Assembly (NCBI RefSeq): GCF_000017265.1
Contig: NC_011144.1
Coordinates: 3,822,001 to 3,886,000, forward strand
Reading direction: 5' to 3'
DNA: 64,000 bases
DNA from: Phenylobacterium zucineum HLK1
GTDB lineage: Bacteria; Pseudomonadota; Alphaproteobacteria; Caulobacterales; Caulobacteraceae
Shown here: one piece after another, positions 19,132 to 26,810 of the stretch
How the letters are laid out: each line of letters starts with the position of its first letter
Numbering within the stretch: the first letter of the stretch is position 1
Notes under the pieces: model-generated
Told to the model about the DNA's origin: nothing
Database searches by the model: none
The model's input: the letters and a program-made list of their open reading frames with translations, nothing else
Program-made: the position numbers and the translations under genes

Positions 19132-19749
19132 ATGGCCCGCCCCGGCGACCGCGACACGCCCCACGACAACCGCAGCGAAGGCGGCCAGGCCACCCGGGAG
19201 ACCGGCGGCGGCTACTCCGGACCGCCCGGCTATGGGCGCGGCTACGGCCGCGACTTCGGCGGCGGAGGACTCAACCAGGGCTTCGACGGCAGCTGGGGCC
19301 AGGGGTACGGCGGCAGCGTCGCCCCCACCGACTACCGCGAAGGTTTCGGCGGCGAGGCCTACGGCGGCGGCATGAGCGGCGACGACTACCAGCGCAGCTT
19401 CGGCGGCCGAGGAGAGGACTTCGGGGCCGACGACCGCACCTGGATCGACCGGCGGGCCGACGAGCGTTCGGCGCCCGACAGCGGCCCCCACAGCGGCAAA
19501 GGGCCCAAGGGCTGGGCGCGCACCGACGGCCGCGTGCGCGAGCAGGTGTGCGAGCGGCTGATGGAGGACCGGCTGCTCGACGCCCGCGAGGTGGAGGTGG
19601 CGGTCGAGGGCGGGGTGGTCACCCTGCGCGGCGAGGTTCCCGGCGCGTCGGATCCGCAGCTGGCCGAGATGCTGACCCGCGAGACGCCGGGCGTGCGGGA
19701 GGTCCGCAACGAGATCGTCCACCGCCCCGGCCCCAGGCGGCCGCTCTGA
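19132..19749 (+). CDS. BON-domain protein with Gly/Tyr/Arg-rich N-terminus
   Basis: A 205-residue protein with no signal peptide. Residues 1 to about 110 are low complexity and rich in Gly, Tyr, Arg and Asp (GYGRGYGRDFGGGG is typical). A linker GKGPKGWARTDGRVREQVCE leads to a BON domain (about 130-200) with DAREVEVAVEGGVVTLRGEV and VREVRNEIVH. BON domains bind phospholipid or other surfaces, as in OsmY. The architecture resembles alphaproteobacterial general-stress proteins, and a candidate EcfG promoter lies upstream. The ATG at 19132 is preceded by GAGAGGAG. Confidence 0.88.
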   Translation: MARPGDRDTPHDNRSEGGQATRETGGGYSGPPGYGRGYGRDFGGGGLNQGFDGSWGQGYGGSVAPTDYREGFGGEAYGGGMSGDDYQRSFGGRGEDFGADDRTWIDRRADERSAPDSGPHSGKGPKGWARTDGRVREQVCERLMEDRLLDAREVEVAVEGGVVTLRGEVPGASDPQLAEMLTRETPGVREVRNEIVHRPGPRRPL

Positions 19750-19788
19750 GGCTGGCGCCGGCGGGGGCCCGGCGCCTATCTTCCCGTC

Positions 19789-20532
19789 ATGTCCACAGCC
19801 GACCTCTCCAGGATGATCGCCGAGGCCCGGCGCATGGTGGTGTTCACCGGCGCGGGGATCTCGACCGAGTCCGGCATCCCGGATTTCCGCAGCCCCGGCG
19901 GCGTCTGGAGCCGGATGAAGCCCATCTACTTCCAGGAGTTCGTGGCCAGCGAGGAGAAGAGGCGCGAGGCCTGGGAGCGGGCGTTCTCGGGCCGCGCCGG
20001 GTGGGTGGGCCGGGAGCCGAACGCCGGACATTACGCCGTCGCCCGGCTGGTGACCCTGGGCAAGGCCTCCAGCGTCATCACCCAGAACGTCGACAACCTG
20101 CACCAGGCCTCGGGCGTGCCGGCCGAGAAGGTGATCGAGCTGCACGGCAACGCCAGCTACGCCACGTGCCTGGAGTGCGGCGAGCGCCATGAGCTGGATG
20201 AGCTGAAGGGGCTGTACCAGGCGACCGGCGACCTGCCCGCCTGCCGCGCCTGCGGGGGTCTCGTGAAGACCGCGACCATCTCGTTCGGCCAGCCGATGCC
20301 GGAAGGTCCGATGCAGCGCGCCGAGGCCGAGACCCTGGCCTGCGACCTGTTCCTGGTCCTCGGCTCCTCGCTGGTGGTCTATCCGGCGGCGGGGTTCCCG
20401 ATCATGGCCAAGCGCCACGGGGCAAGGCTGGTCATCGTCAACCGCGAGCCCACCGAGCTCGACCCCTACGCGGACCTCGTCCTGCACGACGAGATCGGTC
20501 CGGTGATGACGGCGGCGGCAGCGACGGACTAA
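19789..20532 (+). CDS. cobB: NAD-dependent protein deacylase, sirtuin family
   Basis: A 247-residue Sir2 enzyme that removes acyl groups from lysines using NAD. Motifs are VVFTGAGISTESGIPDFRS, TQNVDNLHQ, catalytic His in IELHGN and a four-cysteine zinc site (CLEC and CRAC). The NAD-binding GSSLVVYPAAGFP and VIVNREPTELD follow. It is a cytosolic class III-like sirtuin. A physiological target could be acetyl-CoA synthetase, whose conserved lysine is present in the protein at 38607-40937, but no sequence evidence links the two. Confidence 0.95.
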   Translation: MSTADLSRMIAEARRMVVFTGAGISTESGIPDFRSPGGVWSRMKPIYFQEFVASEEKRREAWERAFSGRAGWVGREPNAGHYAVARLVTLGKASSVITQNVDNLHQASGVPAEKVIELHGNASYATCLECGERHELDELKGLYQATGDLPACRACGGLVKTATISFGQPMPEGPMQRAEAETLACDLFLVLGSSLVVYPAAGFPIMAKRHGARLVIVNREPTELDPYADLVLHDEIGPVMTAAAATD

Positions 20533-20618
20533 CAGGGCCGCTTCGGCGGATTCGTCACACCCTCGCCTTGATCGGCGGGTTATGCGCTGCGCCAGTTCAT
20601 CCAGCGGAGTTCCCCATC

Positions 20619-21023
20619 TTGATCCTTCGACCCGTGGCGCTGGGCGCCGTCCTGCTTCTCGCCGCCTGCAGCTCGGGCGGCGACTCGGCCAGCTCCAGCG
20701 ATCCCTACGCCGGCCTCGACGCCCAGGTGCTGTCCTGGCGCACCGACATCGAGACGAACCACCCGGCGTGCGCGACCAAGGTCGAGGGCAAGGGCTGCGA
20801 GGGCTTCGAGGTCACGTGCAAGGGCGCCCAGGAGCTCTCGGCCGAGGAGCAGGCGCAGGGGATCACGGCCCAGGTGGTGGCGGCCATGCGCTTCTCCGGC
20901 CGCAACGCCGACGGCAGCACGGGCAAGCCCGGCTCGGCGTTCGCCGAGTTCTCCAAGACCGGCGACGCGTGGACCCGGGCCGAGACCCGGCCGGTCAACC
21001 TGACGACCTGCGCCCCGTTCTAG
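20619..21023 (+). CDS. Small lipoprotein of unknown function
   Basis: With a TTG start at 20619 the product is 134 residues with a classic lipoprotein signal: MILRPVALGAVLLLAAC, where Cys17 would be lipidated. A GGAG lies about 10 bases upstream. An earlier TTG at 20568 would add 17 residues before the signal and is less likely. The mature part is polar, with four further cysteines (PACATK, KGCEGF, VTCKG, TTCAPF) that could form two disulphides. I do not recognise the family. Confidence 0.72.
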   Translation: MILRPVALGAVLLLAACSSGGDSASSSDPYAGLDAQVLSWRTDIETNHPACATKVEGKGCEGFEVTCKGAQELSAEEQAQGITAQVVAAMRFSGRNADGSTGKPGSAFAEFSKTGDAWTRAETRPVNLTTCAPF

Positions 21024-21108
21024 GCGCCGCTCAGGACCCTACTGGCGCGGCGGCCGCCCGCAGGGCTAAGCTGCCGCCGCTTGCCGGTCCCACCACAGCG
21101 GAGCCCGG

Positions 21109-22380
21109 ATGGTCCGGATCCTCAGGCGCCTGCGGGGCGCTGCGACCTTCCGAGAGCTGGGGCCCGGCCTCGTCACGGGCGCGGCCGACGACGATCCCAG
21201 CGGCATAGCCACCTACAGCCAGGCCGGGGCCCAGTTCGGCTACGGCCTGCTGTGGACCACCGTGATCACCTATCCGCTGATGACCGCGGTGCAGCTGGTC
21301 AGCGCCCGCATCGGCCGGGTGACCGGTCATGGCCTGGCGCAGAACATGGCCCAGGTCCTGCCGAGGCCCCTGGTGTTCGGGCTCGTCTGCCTGCTGTTCG
21401 TCGCCAACACCATCAACATCGGCGCGGACCTGGCCGCCATGGGCGCGGCGGCCGAGCTGGTCGTCGGCTGGGGCGGCCAGCTCTTCACGGTGGCGTTCGC
21501 GCTGCTGTCGCTGAGCCTGCAGCTGTTCGTGCCCTACGTCCGCTATGCGCGGTTCCTGAAGTGGCTGACGCTGGTGCTGCTGAGCTATGTCGCCGTCGTG
21601 CTGGTGGTGAACATCGACTGGCCGCAGGCGCTGACCGCGATCGTCGTCCCCCGGTTCGAGGCCAGCCGCGAGGCGCTGATGATGATCGTCGCCGTCTTCG
21701 GCACCACGATCAGCCCCTATCTCTTCTTCTGGCAGAGCAGCCAGGAGGTGGAGGAGATCCGCAACCACGCCGGCGCGCAGCCGCTGCTCGAGGCCCCGCG
21801 CCAGGCCCCCCGCGAACTGCACCGCATCCGGGTGGACACCTTCTTCGGCATGGCGGTCTCGAACCTCGTGGCGCTCGCGATCATGCTGAGCGCGGCGGCG
21901 ACGCTGCATGCGGCCGGCCGAACCGACATCCGCACCTCCGCCGAGGCGGCCGAGGCGTTGCGGCCGGTGGCGGGCGAGTTCGCCTTCGCCCTGTTCAGCC
22001 TCGGGATCGTGGGCACCGGCCTGCTGGCGGTGCCGGTCCTGGCCGGCTCGGCCGCCTACGCCTTCGGCGAATCGCGGGGCTGGAAGTGCGGGCTGGAGAA
22101 CAAGCCCTGGGAGGCGGTGGGCTTCTACGCCGTCATCGGCGCGGCGACGCTGCTGGGGCTCGGCATCGGCTTCTCGCCCATGCCGCCACTCCGGGCCCTG
22201 TTCTGGAGCGCGGTGATCAACGGAATCGTCGCCGTGCCGATCATGGCCGCCATGATGTGGGTCGCCAGCCGCCGCGACCGGATGGGACGGTTCCGGGCCA
22301 GCCCCACGGTCCTGACCCTCGGCTGGACCGCCACCGCGGTCATGGGGATCGCGGTCGTGGCCATGGCCCTCGCCGGCTAG
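21109..22380 (+). CDS. Nramp-related transporter lacking the canonical metal-binding motifs
   Basis: A 423-residue membrane protein with about 11 helices and clear Nramp architecture (LGPGLVTGAADDDPSGIATY at helix 1, followed by SQAGAQFGYG). Canonical Nramp transporters have DPGN in helix 1 and MPH in helix 6. Here the sites read DPSG and ISPYLFFWQ, so the Asn and Met metal ligands are missing. The protein therefore belongs to a divergent Nramp-like group. The substrate may not be manganese or iron; magnesium or another ion is possible. It stands alone between a lipoprotein and a glycosyltransferase gene. Confidence 0.88.
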   Translation: MVRILRRLRGAATFRELGPGLVTGAADDDPSGIATYSQAGAQFGYGLLWTTVITYPLMTAVQLVSARIGRVTGHGLAQNMAQVLPRPLVFGLVCLLFVANTINIGADLAAMGAAAELVVGWGGQLFTVAFALLSLSLQLFVPYVRYARFLKWLTLVLLSYVAVVLVVNIDWPQALTAIVVPRFEASREALMMIVAVFGTTISPYLFFWQSSQEVEEIRNHAGAQPLLEAPRQAPRELHRIRVDTFFGMAVSNLVALAIMLSAAATLHAAGRTDIRTSAEAAEALRPVAGEFAFALFSLGIVGTGLLAVPVLAGSAAYAFGESRGWKCGLENKPWEAVGFYAVIGAATLLGLGIGFSPMPPLRALFWSAVINGIVAVPIMAAMMWVASRRDRMGRFRASPTVLTLGWTATAVMGIAVVAMALAG

Positions 22381-22444
22381 ACCGCCATCTTGCATCCGGC
22401 CGCCGGGCGCCGCAGACACGCCGCCGCGCGAGGGGGCGGGCAGC

Positions 22445-23410
22445 ATGAGTCGGATCGTCTATCTGGGATTTCCGACCGGCGCCGTCTCGGGCGGCCAGAA
22501 GGTGATCCTGCGCCATGTCGAGGCCCTGCGGGAGCTCGGCTTCGACGCGGTGTACTGGCGCCGCGCCGACAACGTCCTGCCGACGTGGCTCGATCACAAG
22601 GCCCCCGTCGAGGCCGACACGCCCTTCCGGCCCGACGACATCCTCGTCCTGCCCACCGACGCGCCCAACGCCATGGAGGCGGTCGCCACCCGCCTGCCGA
22701 ACCGGGCGCTGCTGTTCTGCCAGAACCAGTACTCGCTGCTGAACATCGGCCTGGCGCCGGCCAACCGCTTCCCCGCCGAGCGGGCGCCCGACTTCATCGT
22801 CCCGGGGCCGCTGATCGCCCGCTCGATCCAGCGGTTGTTCCCGCGGGCGCGGGTCGAGGTGATCCCGTGCTTCGCCGACGAGCGGATCTTCGTCCCCGGC
22901 GCCGAGCGGCGGCACGCCGTCGCCACCGTGCCGCGCAAGCGGCCCGGCGAGATGAACATGGTCCGCAACTACCTGCGGCAAGTCCACCCGCGCCACGCCG
23001 AGCTCCCCTGGATCCCGATCGAGGGCGCTACGGAGGCGCAGATCGCGGGCGTCTTCGGGGCCAGCACCCTGTGCCTGAGCCTCAGCCGGTTCGAATCGGT
23101 GGGCATGACCCCGCTGGAGGCCATGGCCTGCGGCTGCGTCGTGGCGGGCTTCACCGGCATCGGCGGCTGGGACTTCGCCACGCCGCAGAACGGCTTCTGG
23201 GCGCCCGAGGACGACGTCGAAGCGGCGGGCGAGGCCCTGGCCCGCGCCGCCGACCTGGTGCTGACCGGGGGCCCCGCCCTCTCCAGCATGCTCGAGGCCG
23301 GCCGCGCCACGGCCGAGCAATGGTCCTACGCCCGGTTCCGCACGGCGCTGGAGGAGGTGTGGATGCGTCTGGCGCCCGAGGCGCGCCTCAGGGACGGCCC
23401 GCTGGATTGA
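22445..23410 (+). CDS. GT-B fold glycosyltransferase
   Basis: A 321-residue protein with the look of a family 4-type glycosyltransferase. An N-terminal Rossmann start (IVYLGFPTGAVSGGQKVILRH) is followed by a linker and the C-terminal donor-binding motif LSRFESVGMTPLEAMACGC then VVAGFTGIGG. In it the Glu pair of the E-x7-E motif is present (FESVGMTPLE). It is about 50 residues shorter than typical GT4 enzymes. The substrate is unknown and there is no polysaccharide cluster nearby. It ends just before tRNA-Thr. Confidence 0.8.
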   Translation: MSRIVYLGFPTGAVSGGQKVILRHVEALRELGFDAVYWRRADNVLPTWLDHKAPVEADTPFRPDDILVLPTDAPNAMEAVATRLPNRALLFCQNQYSLLNIGLAPANRFPAERAPDFIVPGPLIARSIQRLFPRARVEVIPCFADERIFVPGAERRHAVATVPRKRPGEMNMVRNYLRQVHPRHAELPWIPIEGATEAQIAGVFGASTLCLSLSRFESVGMTPLEAMACGCVVAGFTGIGGWDFATPQNGFWAPEDDVEAAGEALARAADLVLTGGPALSSMLEAGRATAEQWSYARFRTALEEVWMRLAPEARLRDGPLD

Positions 23411-23444
23411 GCGGGCGACGAAGATCGTCGATGCCGGGCTGAAA

Positions 23445-23520
23445 TGGTGCCGCCTGCGTGACTCGAACACGCGACCTACGCATTACGAATGCGCCGCTCT
23501 ACCGGCTGAGCTAAGGCGGC
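23445..23520 (-). tRNA. tRNA-Thr, anticodon CGT
   Basis: On the minus strand the acceptor GCCGCCT pairs with AGGCGGC. The D arm is GCTCAGCCGGTAGAGC, the anticodon loop TTCGTAA gives CGT for ACG threonine codons, and the T arm contains GTGTTCGAGTCAC. The CCA end is encoded at 23445-23447. No integrase or duplicated 3' end was seen next to it. Confidence 0.95.
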
Positions 23521-24112
23521 CCAAAGGGCGTTTCCCCGGCGAACGGGTCAGGCCCGGCCGCGAGGGAGCGCCTATTTAGCGGCTCGCAGACCGTTCGCCA
23601 AGCGTCTGCGGACGCGGGCCCGGTCCAGCCCTCGCCAAGCGGTCCCCGCCGAGGGGAAACGCCGCCCGGCCGGCGGCGGTAGGGCCAGGTAGGACCAGGC
23701 CCGCGCGAGACGCGGGGCTGCCCCACCGCAGCCGCGACACGTCCGGCGCCGACGCTTCCGCGGCCGGCGGCGCCGGCGGCGTGGGCCGCCGGCCTCGCCG
23801 CAGCCGATTTGGTTGCGGCGGTTTGTCCAAACCACGCGCCGCGGCAGATCACCGGGCGGCCGGCGGCTGGATCAGCCGAGCGGTAGGGCCGCGGTAGCGC
23901 CGGAAAACACGCGAACATTCCGGCCGCGACGACTTCCGCCACGCCGGCGCAACGCGGTTCAAAATTCAAACTCTCACAGCAATAGTAAAGCGTAGGCGCG
24001 CGTCATTTGGTATTACTGGAGACGTAGACGGTCACGATACTCATAGCAATACCGCTACGTGCCGATATACAGCGCCTTTGGCATTCGCCTATATTATGTG
24101 CATTTGTGTCGT
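23521..24112. other. Long intergenic region with no supported gene
   Basis: About 590 bases between tRNA-Thr and the regulatory elements of the next operon. The first 430 bases are very GC-rich and open in several frames, but the translations are Arg/Pro/Ala-rich without recognisable features and one runs through the tRNA. From about 23950 base composition shifts to AT-rich, as expected of promoter DNA. No RNA gene was recognised. Confidence 0.6.
24009..24060. repeat. Two interleaved 6-bp inverted repeats
   Basis: GGTATT (24009-24014) pairs with AATACC (24048-24053), and ACGTAG (24022-24027) pairs with CTACGT (24055-24060). The arms alternate in a pseudoknot-like order. It lies about 55 bases upstream of the CtrA box, so it is more likely DNA-level than transcribed. 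It may be chance. Confidence 0.3.
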
Positions 24113-24127
24113 TTAACTGTCATTTAA
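24113..24127. promoter_or_regulatory. Full-consensus CtrA box before the YfiR-like/TonB receptor/chemoreceptor operon
   Basis: TTAA (24113-24116), seven bases, TTAA (24124-24127). TTAA-N7-TTAA is the binding site of the Caulobacterales cell-cycle regulator CtrA. TTAA is rare in this GC-rich window, and only one other correctly spaced pair was found, at 36016. The site lies 51 bases before the start codon at 24179, a position typical of CtrA-activated promoters. Confidence 0.7.
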
Positions 24128-24144
24128 GTTGCAGGGCACATCCC

Positions 24145-24173
24145 TCCTTGCCTCAGCCCGAGGGGGGCAAGGA
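24145..24173 (+). promoter_or_regulatory. Hairpin that sequesters the Shine-Dalgarno sequence
   Basis: TCCTTGCCTC (24145-24154) pairs with GGGGCAAGGA (24164-24173): ten base pairs including one G-T wobble, with a 9-base loop. The 3' arm contains AAGGA, the ribosome-binding site of the gene starting at 24179, five bases before its ATG. Translation of the first gene would be blocked unless the hairpin opens. The ligand or regulator is unknown. Confidence 0.55.
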
Positions 24174-24178
24174 ACGAT

Positions 24179-24721
24179 ATGCGACGAAATCACATAAATA
24201 CTTACACATCTTGCGCGCTTCTGGTCGCTGCGACCGGCGTGCTCGCCGCGCCCGGCGCAGCCTTCGCCGATCCCGCCAAGGATCTGCAGGTCGCCGGCCG
24301 CGCGCTGACCTTCCTGGAGAACGGGCCCACGGGCCGTGCGACCCTGGGGGTGGTGTTCGATCCGTCCAAGCCGGCCTCCGTGGCCGAGAAGGACGCTGTC
24401 ATGGCTGCGATCGGCGGCGGCTACAGCGCCGGCACGGTGACCCTGGTCGGCAAGCCGGTCGAGGCCGGCGGCGTCGCCGGGGCCTCGGGCGTGAACGCGC
24501 TCTACGTGACGAAGGGCGTGAACTACGCCGCCGTCGGGGCCGCGGCCAAGGCCAAGAAGCTGGTCACCATCGGCTCGGATCCCGCCTGCGTGGGTTCGGG
24601 CGCCTGCGTGATGGGCGTGACGACCACTCCGAAGGTCGAGATCACCGTGAACCGTTCAGCCGCCGCTTCGGTGGGCGCCGCCTTCAAGGCCGCCTTCCGG
24701 ATGATGATCAAAGAAATCTGA
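24179..24721 (+). CDS. Secreted YfiR-like (DUF4154-type) periplasmic protein
   Basis: A 180-residue exported protein. The signal peptide (residues 1 to about 31) ends at GAAFA. The mature part has a Rossmann-like beginning (ATLGVVFDPSKPASVAEKDA) and a strand LVTIGSD. Cys137 and Cys143 form a pair, and the C-terminus EITVNRSAAASVGAAFKAAF resembles the FEIN..AA..AGL end of YfiR proteins. YfiR in Pseudomonas is a periplasmic redox-sensitive repressor of a diguanylate cyclase and has a nearby C-x6-C disulphide. YfiR-like genes often precede TonB-dependent receptors, as here. Assignment is by pattern from memory and moderately sure. Confidence 0.62.
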   Translation: MRRNHINTYTSCALLVAATGVLAAPGAAFADPAKDLQVAGRALTFLENGPTGRATLGVVFDPSKPASVAEKDAVMAAIGGGYSAGTVTLVGKPVEAGGVAGASGVNALYVTKGVNYAAVGAAAKAKKLVTIGSDPACVGSGACVMGVTTTPKVEITVNRSAAASVGAAFKAAFRMMIKEI

Positions 24722-24744
24722 GCGGCCCGAGAAAGTTGAAGAAT

Positions 24745-26754
24745 ATGAACAAGATCCTTCTGGCCGCCGGCGTCGCCGGGCTGGCCCTCGCGGCCGCCCA
24801 GACGGCGAGCGCGCAATCCATCGACTACGGCTCCCTGCAGGCGCTGTTCAACGAGCCGGTCACCACCAGCGCCACGGGTTCGCCCCAGCGCTCGACGCGG
24901 GTGCCGGTGGACATGGACATCATCAGCGCCGAGGACATCGAGCGTTCGGGCGCCGTCGACCTGCCGACGATCCTGTCGCGCGTGGCCGGCGTCGACGTGC
25001 TGGCGTGGAGCGCCGACACCGCCGACGTGGGCGTCCGCGGCTACAACCAGGCCATGTCGGCCCGCCTGCTGGTGCTGATCAACGGCCGCCAGAGCTACCT
25101 CGACCACTACGGCTTCACCAACTGGGCCACCCTGCCGGTGCGCCTTGAGGAGATCCGCCAGATCGAGGTCGTGAAGGGCCCCAACGCCGCGCTCTTCGGC
25201 TTCAACGCCGTCGGCGGCGTGGTGAACATCATCACCTACAACCCGAAGTTCGACGACACGGACTTCATCACCGTCCGCGGCGGGACCGAGGACTACGCCG
25301 AAGCCTCGGTCGGCCAGACCGTGAAGCTGGGCGAGCAGTTCAGCGCCCGCGTGACCGGCGGCTACAGCCGTCAGGACCAGTGGCGGAATTCGGTCGGCGT
25401 CGCCGACCGCCTCATCCCGAACCCGGAACGGGCGACCCTGAACGTCGACACCGTCACCCAGCTGGCCGACAAGGTCGAGCTGCGCGTGGAAGGCGGCTGG
25501 ACCCACAACCGCCAGGCCGGCTTCATCTCGACCTACTCCTACGGCCCGTCGAAGTACCTGACCGAGTCGCTCAAGGCCGCCCTGACCTGGGAATCCAAGG
25601 CCGGTCTGATCCAGGCCACCGCCTACCAGAACAACCTCACGGCCAAGAGCGAGATCGCCAGCATCGACACCCGCTGGGAGAACAAGATCCAGGTCTTCAA
25701 CGTCCAGGATCTGTTCAAGGTCGGCGCGAACCACACCTTCCGCGTCGCGGGCGAATACCGGCGGAACGAAACGCCGACCACGCCCGGCCACACCGCCAAG
25801 ATCAAGTACGACGTGCTCTCGGCCTCGGGCATGTGGAACTGGCAGGTCACCGAGAAGTTCGCGCTGACCACCGCGATCCGCCACGACAAGCTCAGCCTCG
25901 AGCGTGAAGGCGACCTGGCTCCCGGCCTGCCGAACCAGAACGCGGCGCTGTGGGACCGCACGATCAAGGAGACCACCTACAACGTGGGCGCGGTCTTCAC
26001 CCCCACCGACGCCGACACCTTCCGGGCCACCTACGCCCGCGGCGTGCAGCTGCCGACCCTGGTCGACCTGGGCGCCCTGCAACTGATCATCCCGGCCGCG
26101 CCGGGCGTGAACATCGCCTACGTCGGCAACCCGGGGCTGGCGCCGACCGTCGTGACCAACTTCGGCGTCGGCTACGACCGCGACCTGCCGCAGATCCGCG
26201 GCAGGGCCGGCATCCGGTTCTTCGTCCAGAAGAGCGAGGACATCAAAGGCCAGCCGAACTCGGCGCAGCTCGACATCATGCCGACCGCCACGTCGCTGCC
26301 GGGCTTCTCCTACCGCAACATCGGCGACTCGAAGCTGAAGGGCGTCGAGGTGCTGGCCAGCGGCAAGTACGCCAACGGCATGCACTGGAACGCCAACTAC
26401 ACCTACACGGACGTCGAGGACGACACCCTGGCGGCCTTCGATGCGGCGACGCGCTATGCGGCCTACGAGCTGAGCACGCCGAAGCACCGGGCCAACCTGA
26501 ATGTCGGCTGGACCAATGAGACTTGGACCGTCGACGGCTTCGTCCGCTACGAGGGTTCGAAGGATCTCTACTACGCCGCCGCGGTGCGCCCGGTGGACTC
26601 CTTCGTGAGCCTCGCCGGCCGAGTCGCCCGCGAATTCGACGGCGGCGTCACGGTCGCGGTCAGCGGCCAGAACCTGCTCAGCGAGCGTCAGCAGCAGACG
26701 AGCGGCCTGAAGGCCGAGCGCCGGCTGTTCCTGTCGGTCGCCAAGGCCTGGTGA
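24745..26754 (+). CDS. TonB-dependent outer-membrane receptor
   Basis: A 669-residue outer-membrane transporter. A signal peptide (MNKILLAAGVAGLALAAA, cleavage after ASAQ) precedes a plug domain. Its first part, LFNEPVTTSATGSPQRSTRV, is the pattern I associate with receptors encoded next to YfiR-like proteins. The plug carries IERSGAVDLPTILSRVAGVDV and VVKGPNAALFGFNAVGGVVNI. A 22-strand barrel follows and ends in an aromatic residue (LFLSVAKAW). It is compact compared with 800-1000 residues for many receptors. The substrate is unknown; no siderophore or cobalamin genes are nearby. It begins 23 bases after the YfiR-like gene. Confidence 0.93.
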   Translation: MNKILLAAGVAGLALAAAQTASAQSIDYGSLQALFNEPVTTSATGSPQRSTRVPVDMDIISAEDIERSGAVDLPTILSRVAGVDVLAWSADTADVGVRGYNQAMSARLLVLINGRQSYLDHYGFTNWATLPVRLEEIRQIEVVKGPNAALFGFNAVGGVVNIITYNPKFDDTDFITVRGGTEDYAEASVGQTVKLGEQFSARVTGGYSRQDQWRNSVGVADRLIPNPERATLNVDTVTQLADKVELRVEGGWTHNRQAGFISTYSYGPSKYLTESLKAALTWESKAGLIQATAYQNNLTAKSEIASIDTRWENKIQVFNVQDLFKVGANHTFRVAGEYRRNETPTTPGHTAKIKYDVLSASGMWNWQVTEKFALTTAIRHDKLSLEREGDLAPGLPNQNAALWDRTIKETTYNVGAVFTPTDADTFRATYARGVQLPTLVDLGALQLIIPAAPGVNIAYVGNPGLAPTVVTNFGVGYDRDLPQIRGRAGIRFFVQKSEDIKGQPNSAQLDIMPTATSLPGFSYRNIGDSKLKGVEVLASGKYANGMHWNANYTYTDVEDDTLAAFDAATRYAAYELSTPKHRANLNVGWTNETWTVDGFVRYEGSKDLYYAAAVRPVDSFVSLAGRVAREFDGGVTVAVSGQNLLSERQQQTSGLKAERRLFLSVAKAW

Positions 26755-26760
26755 TCCCGA

Positions 26761-26790
26761 GCGGCCCCGCCCTGCGGCGGGGCCGCTTTC
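26761..26790 (+). terminator. Terminator-like hairpin between the TonB receptor and chemoreceptor genes
   Basis: GCGGCCCCGCC (26761-26771) and GGCGGGGCCGC (26776-26786) form a perfect 11-bp stem with a four-base loop, followed by TTTCCCCTT. The T tract is weak, so it may terminate only part of the transcripts and set receptor levels below those of the upstream genes. Confidence 0.6.
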
Positions 26791-26810
26791 CCCTTCCTGG
26801 GAGACTACCC

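Noticed and set aside
18085..23520. tRNA genes as integration sites for a mobile element
   Set aside because: No integrase, direct repeat of a tRNA 3' end or foreign-looking gene block lies next to either tRNA.
23511..23969. Minus-strand open frames between tRNA-Thr and the YfiR-like operon
   Set aside because: One overlaps the tRNA, several frames are open at once, and translations are low-complexity Arg/Pro/Ala without start signals.
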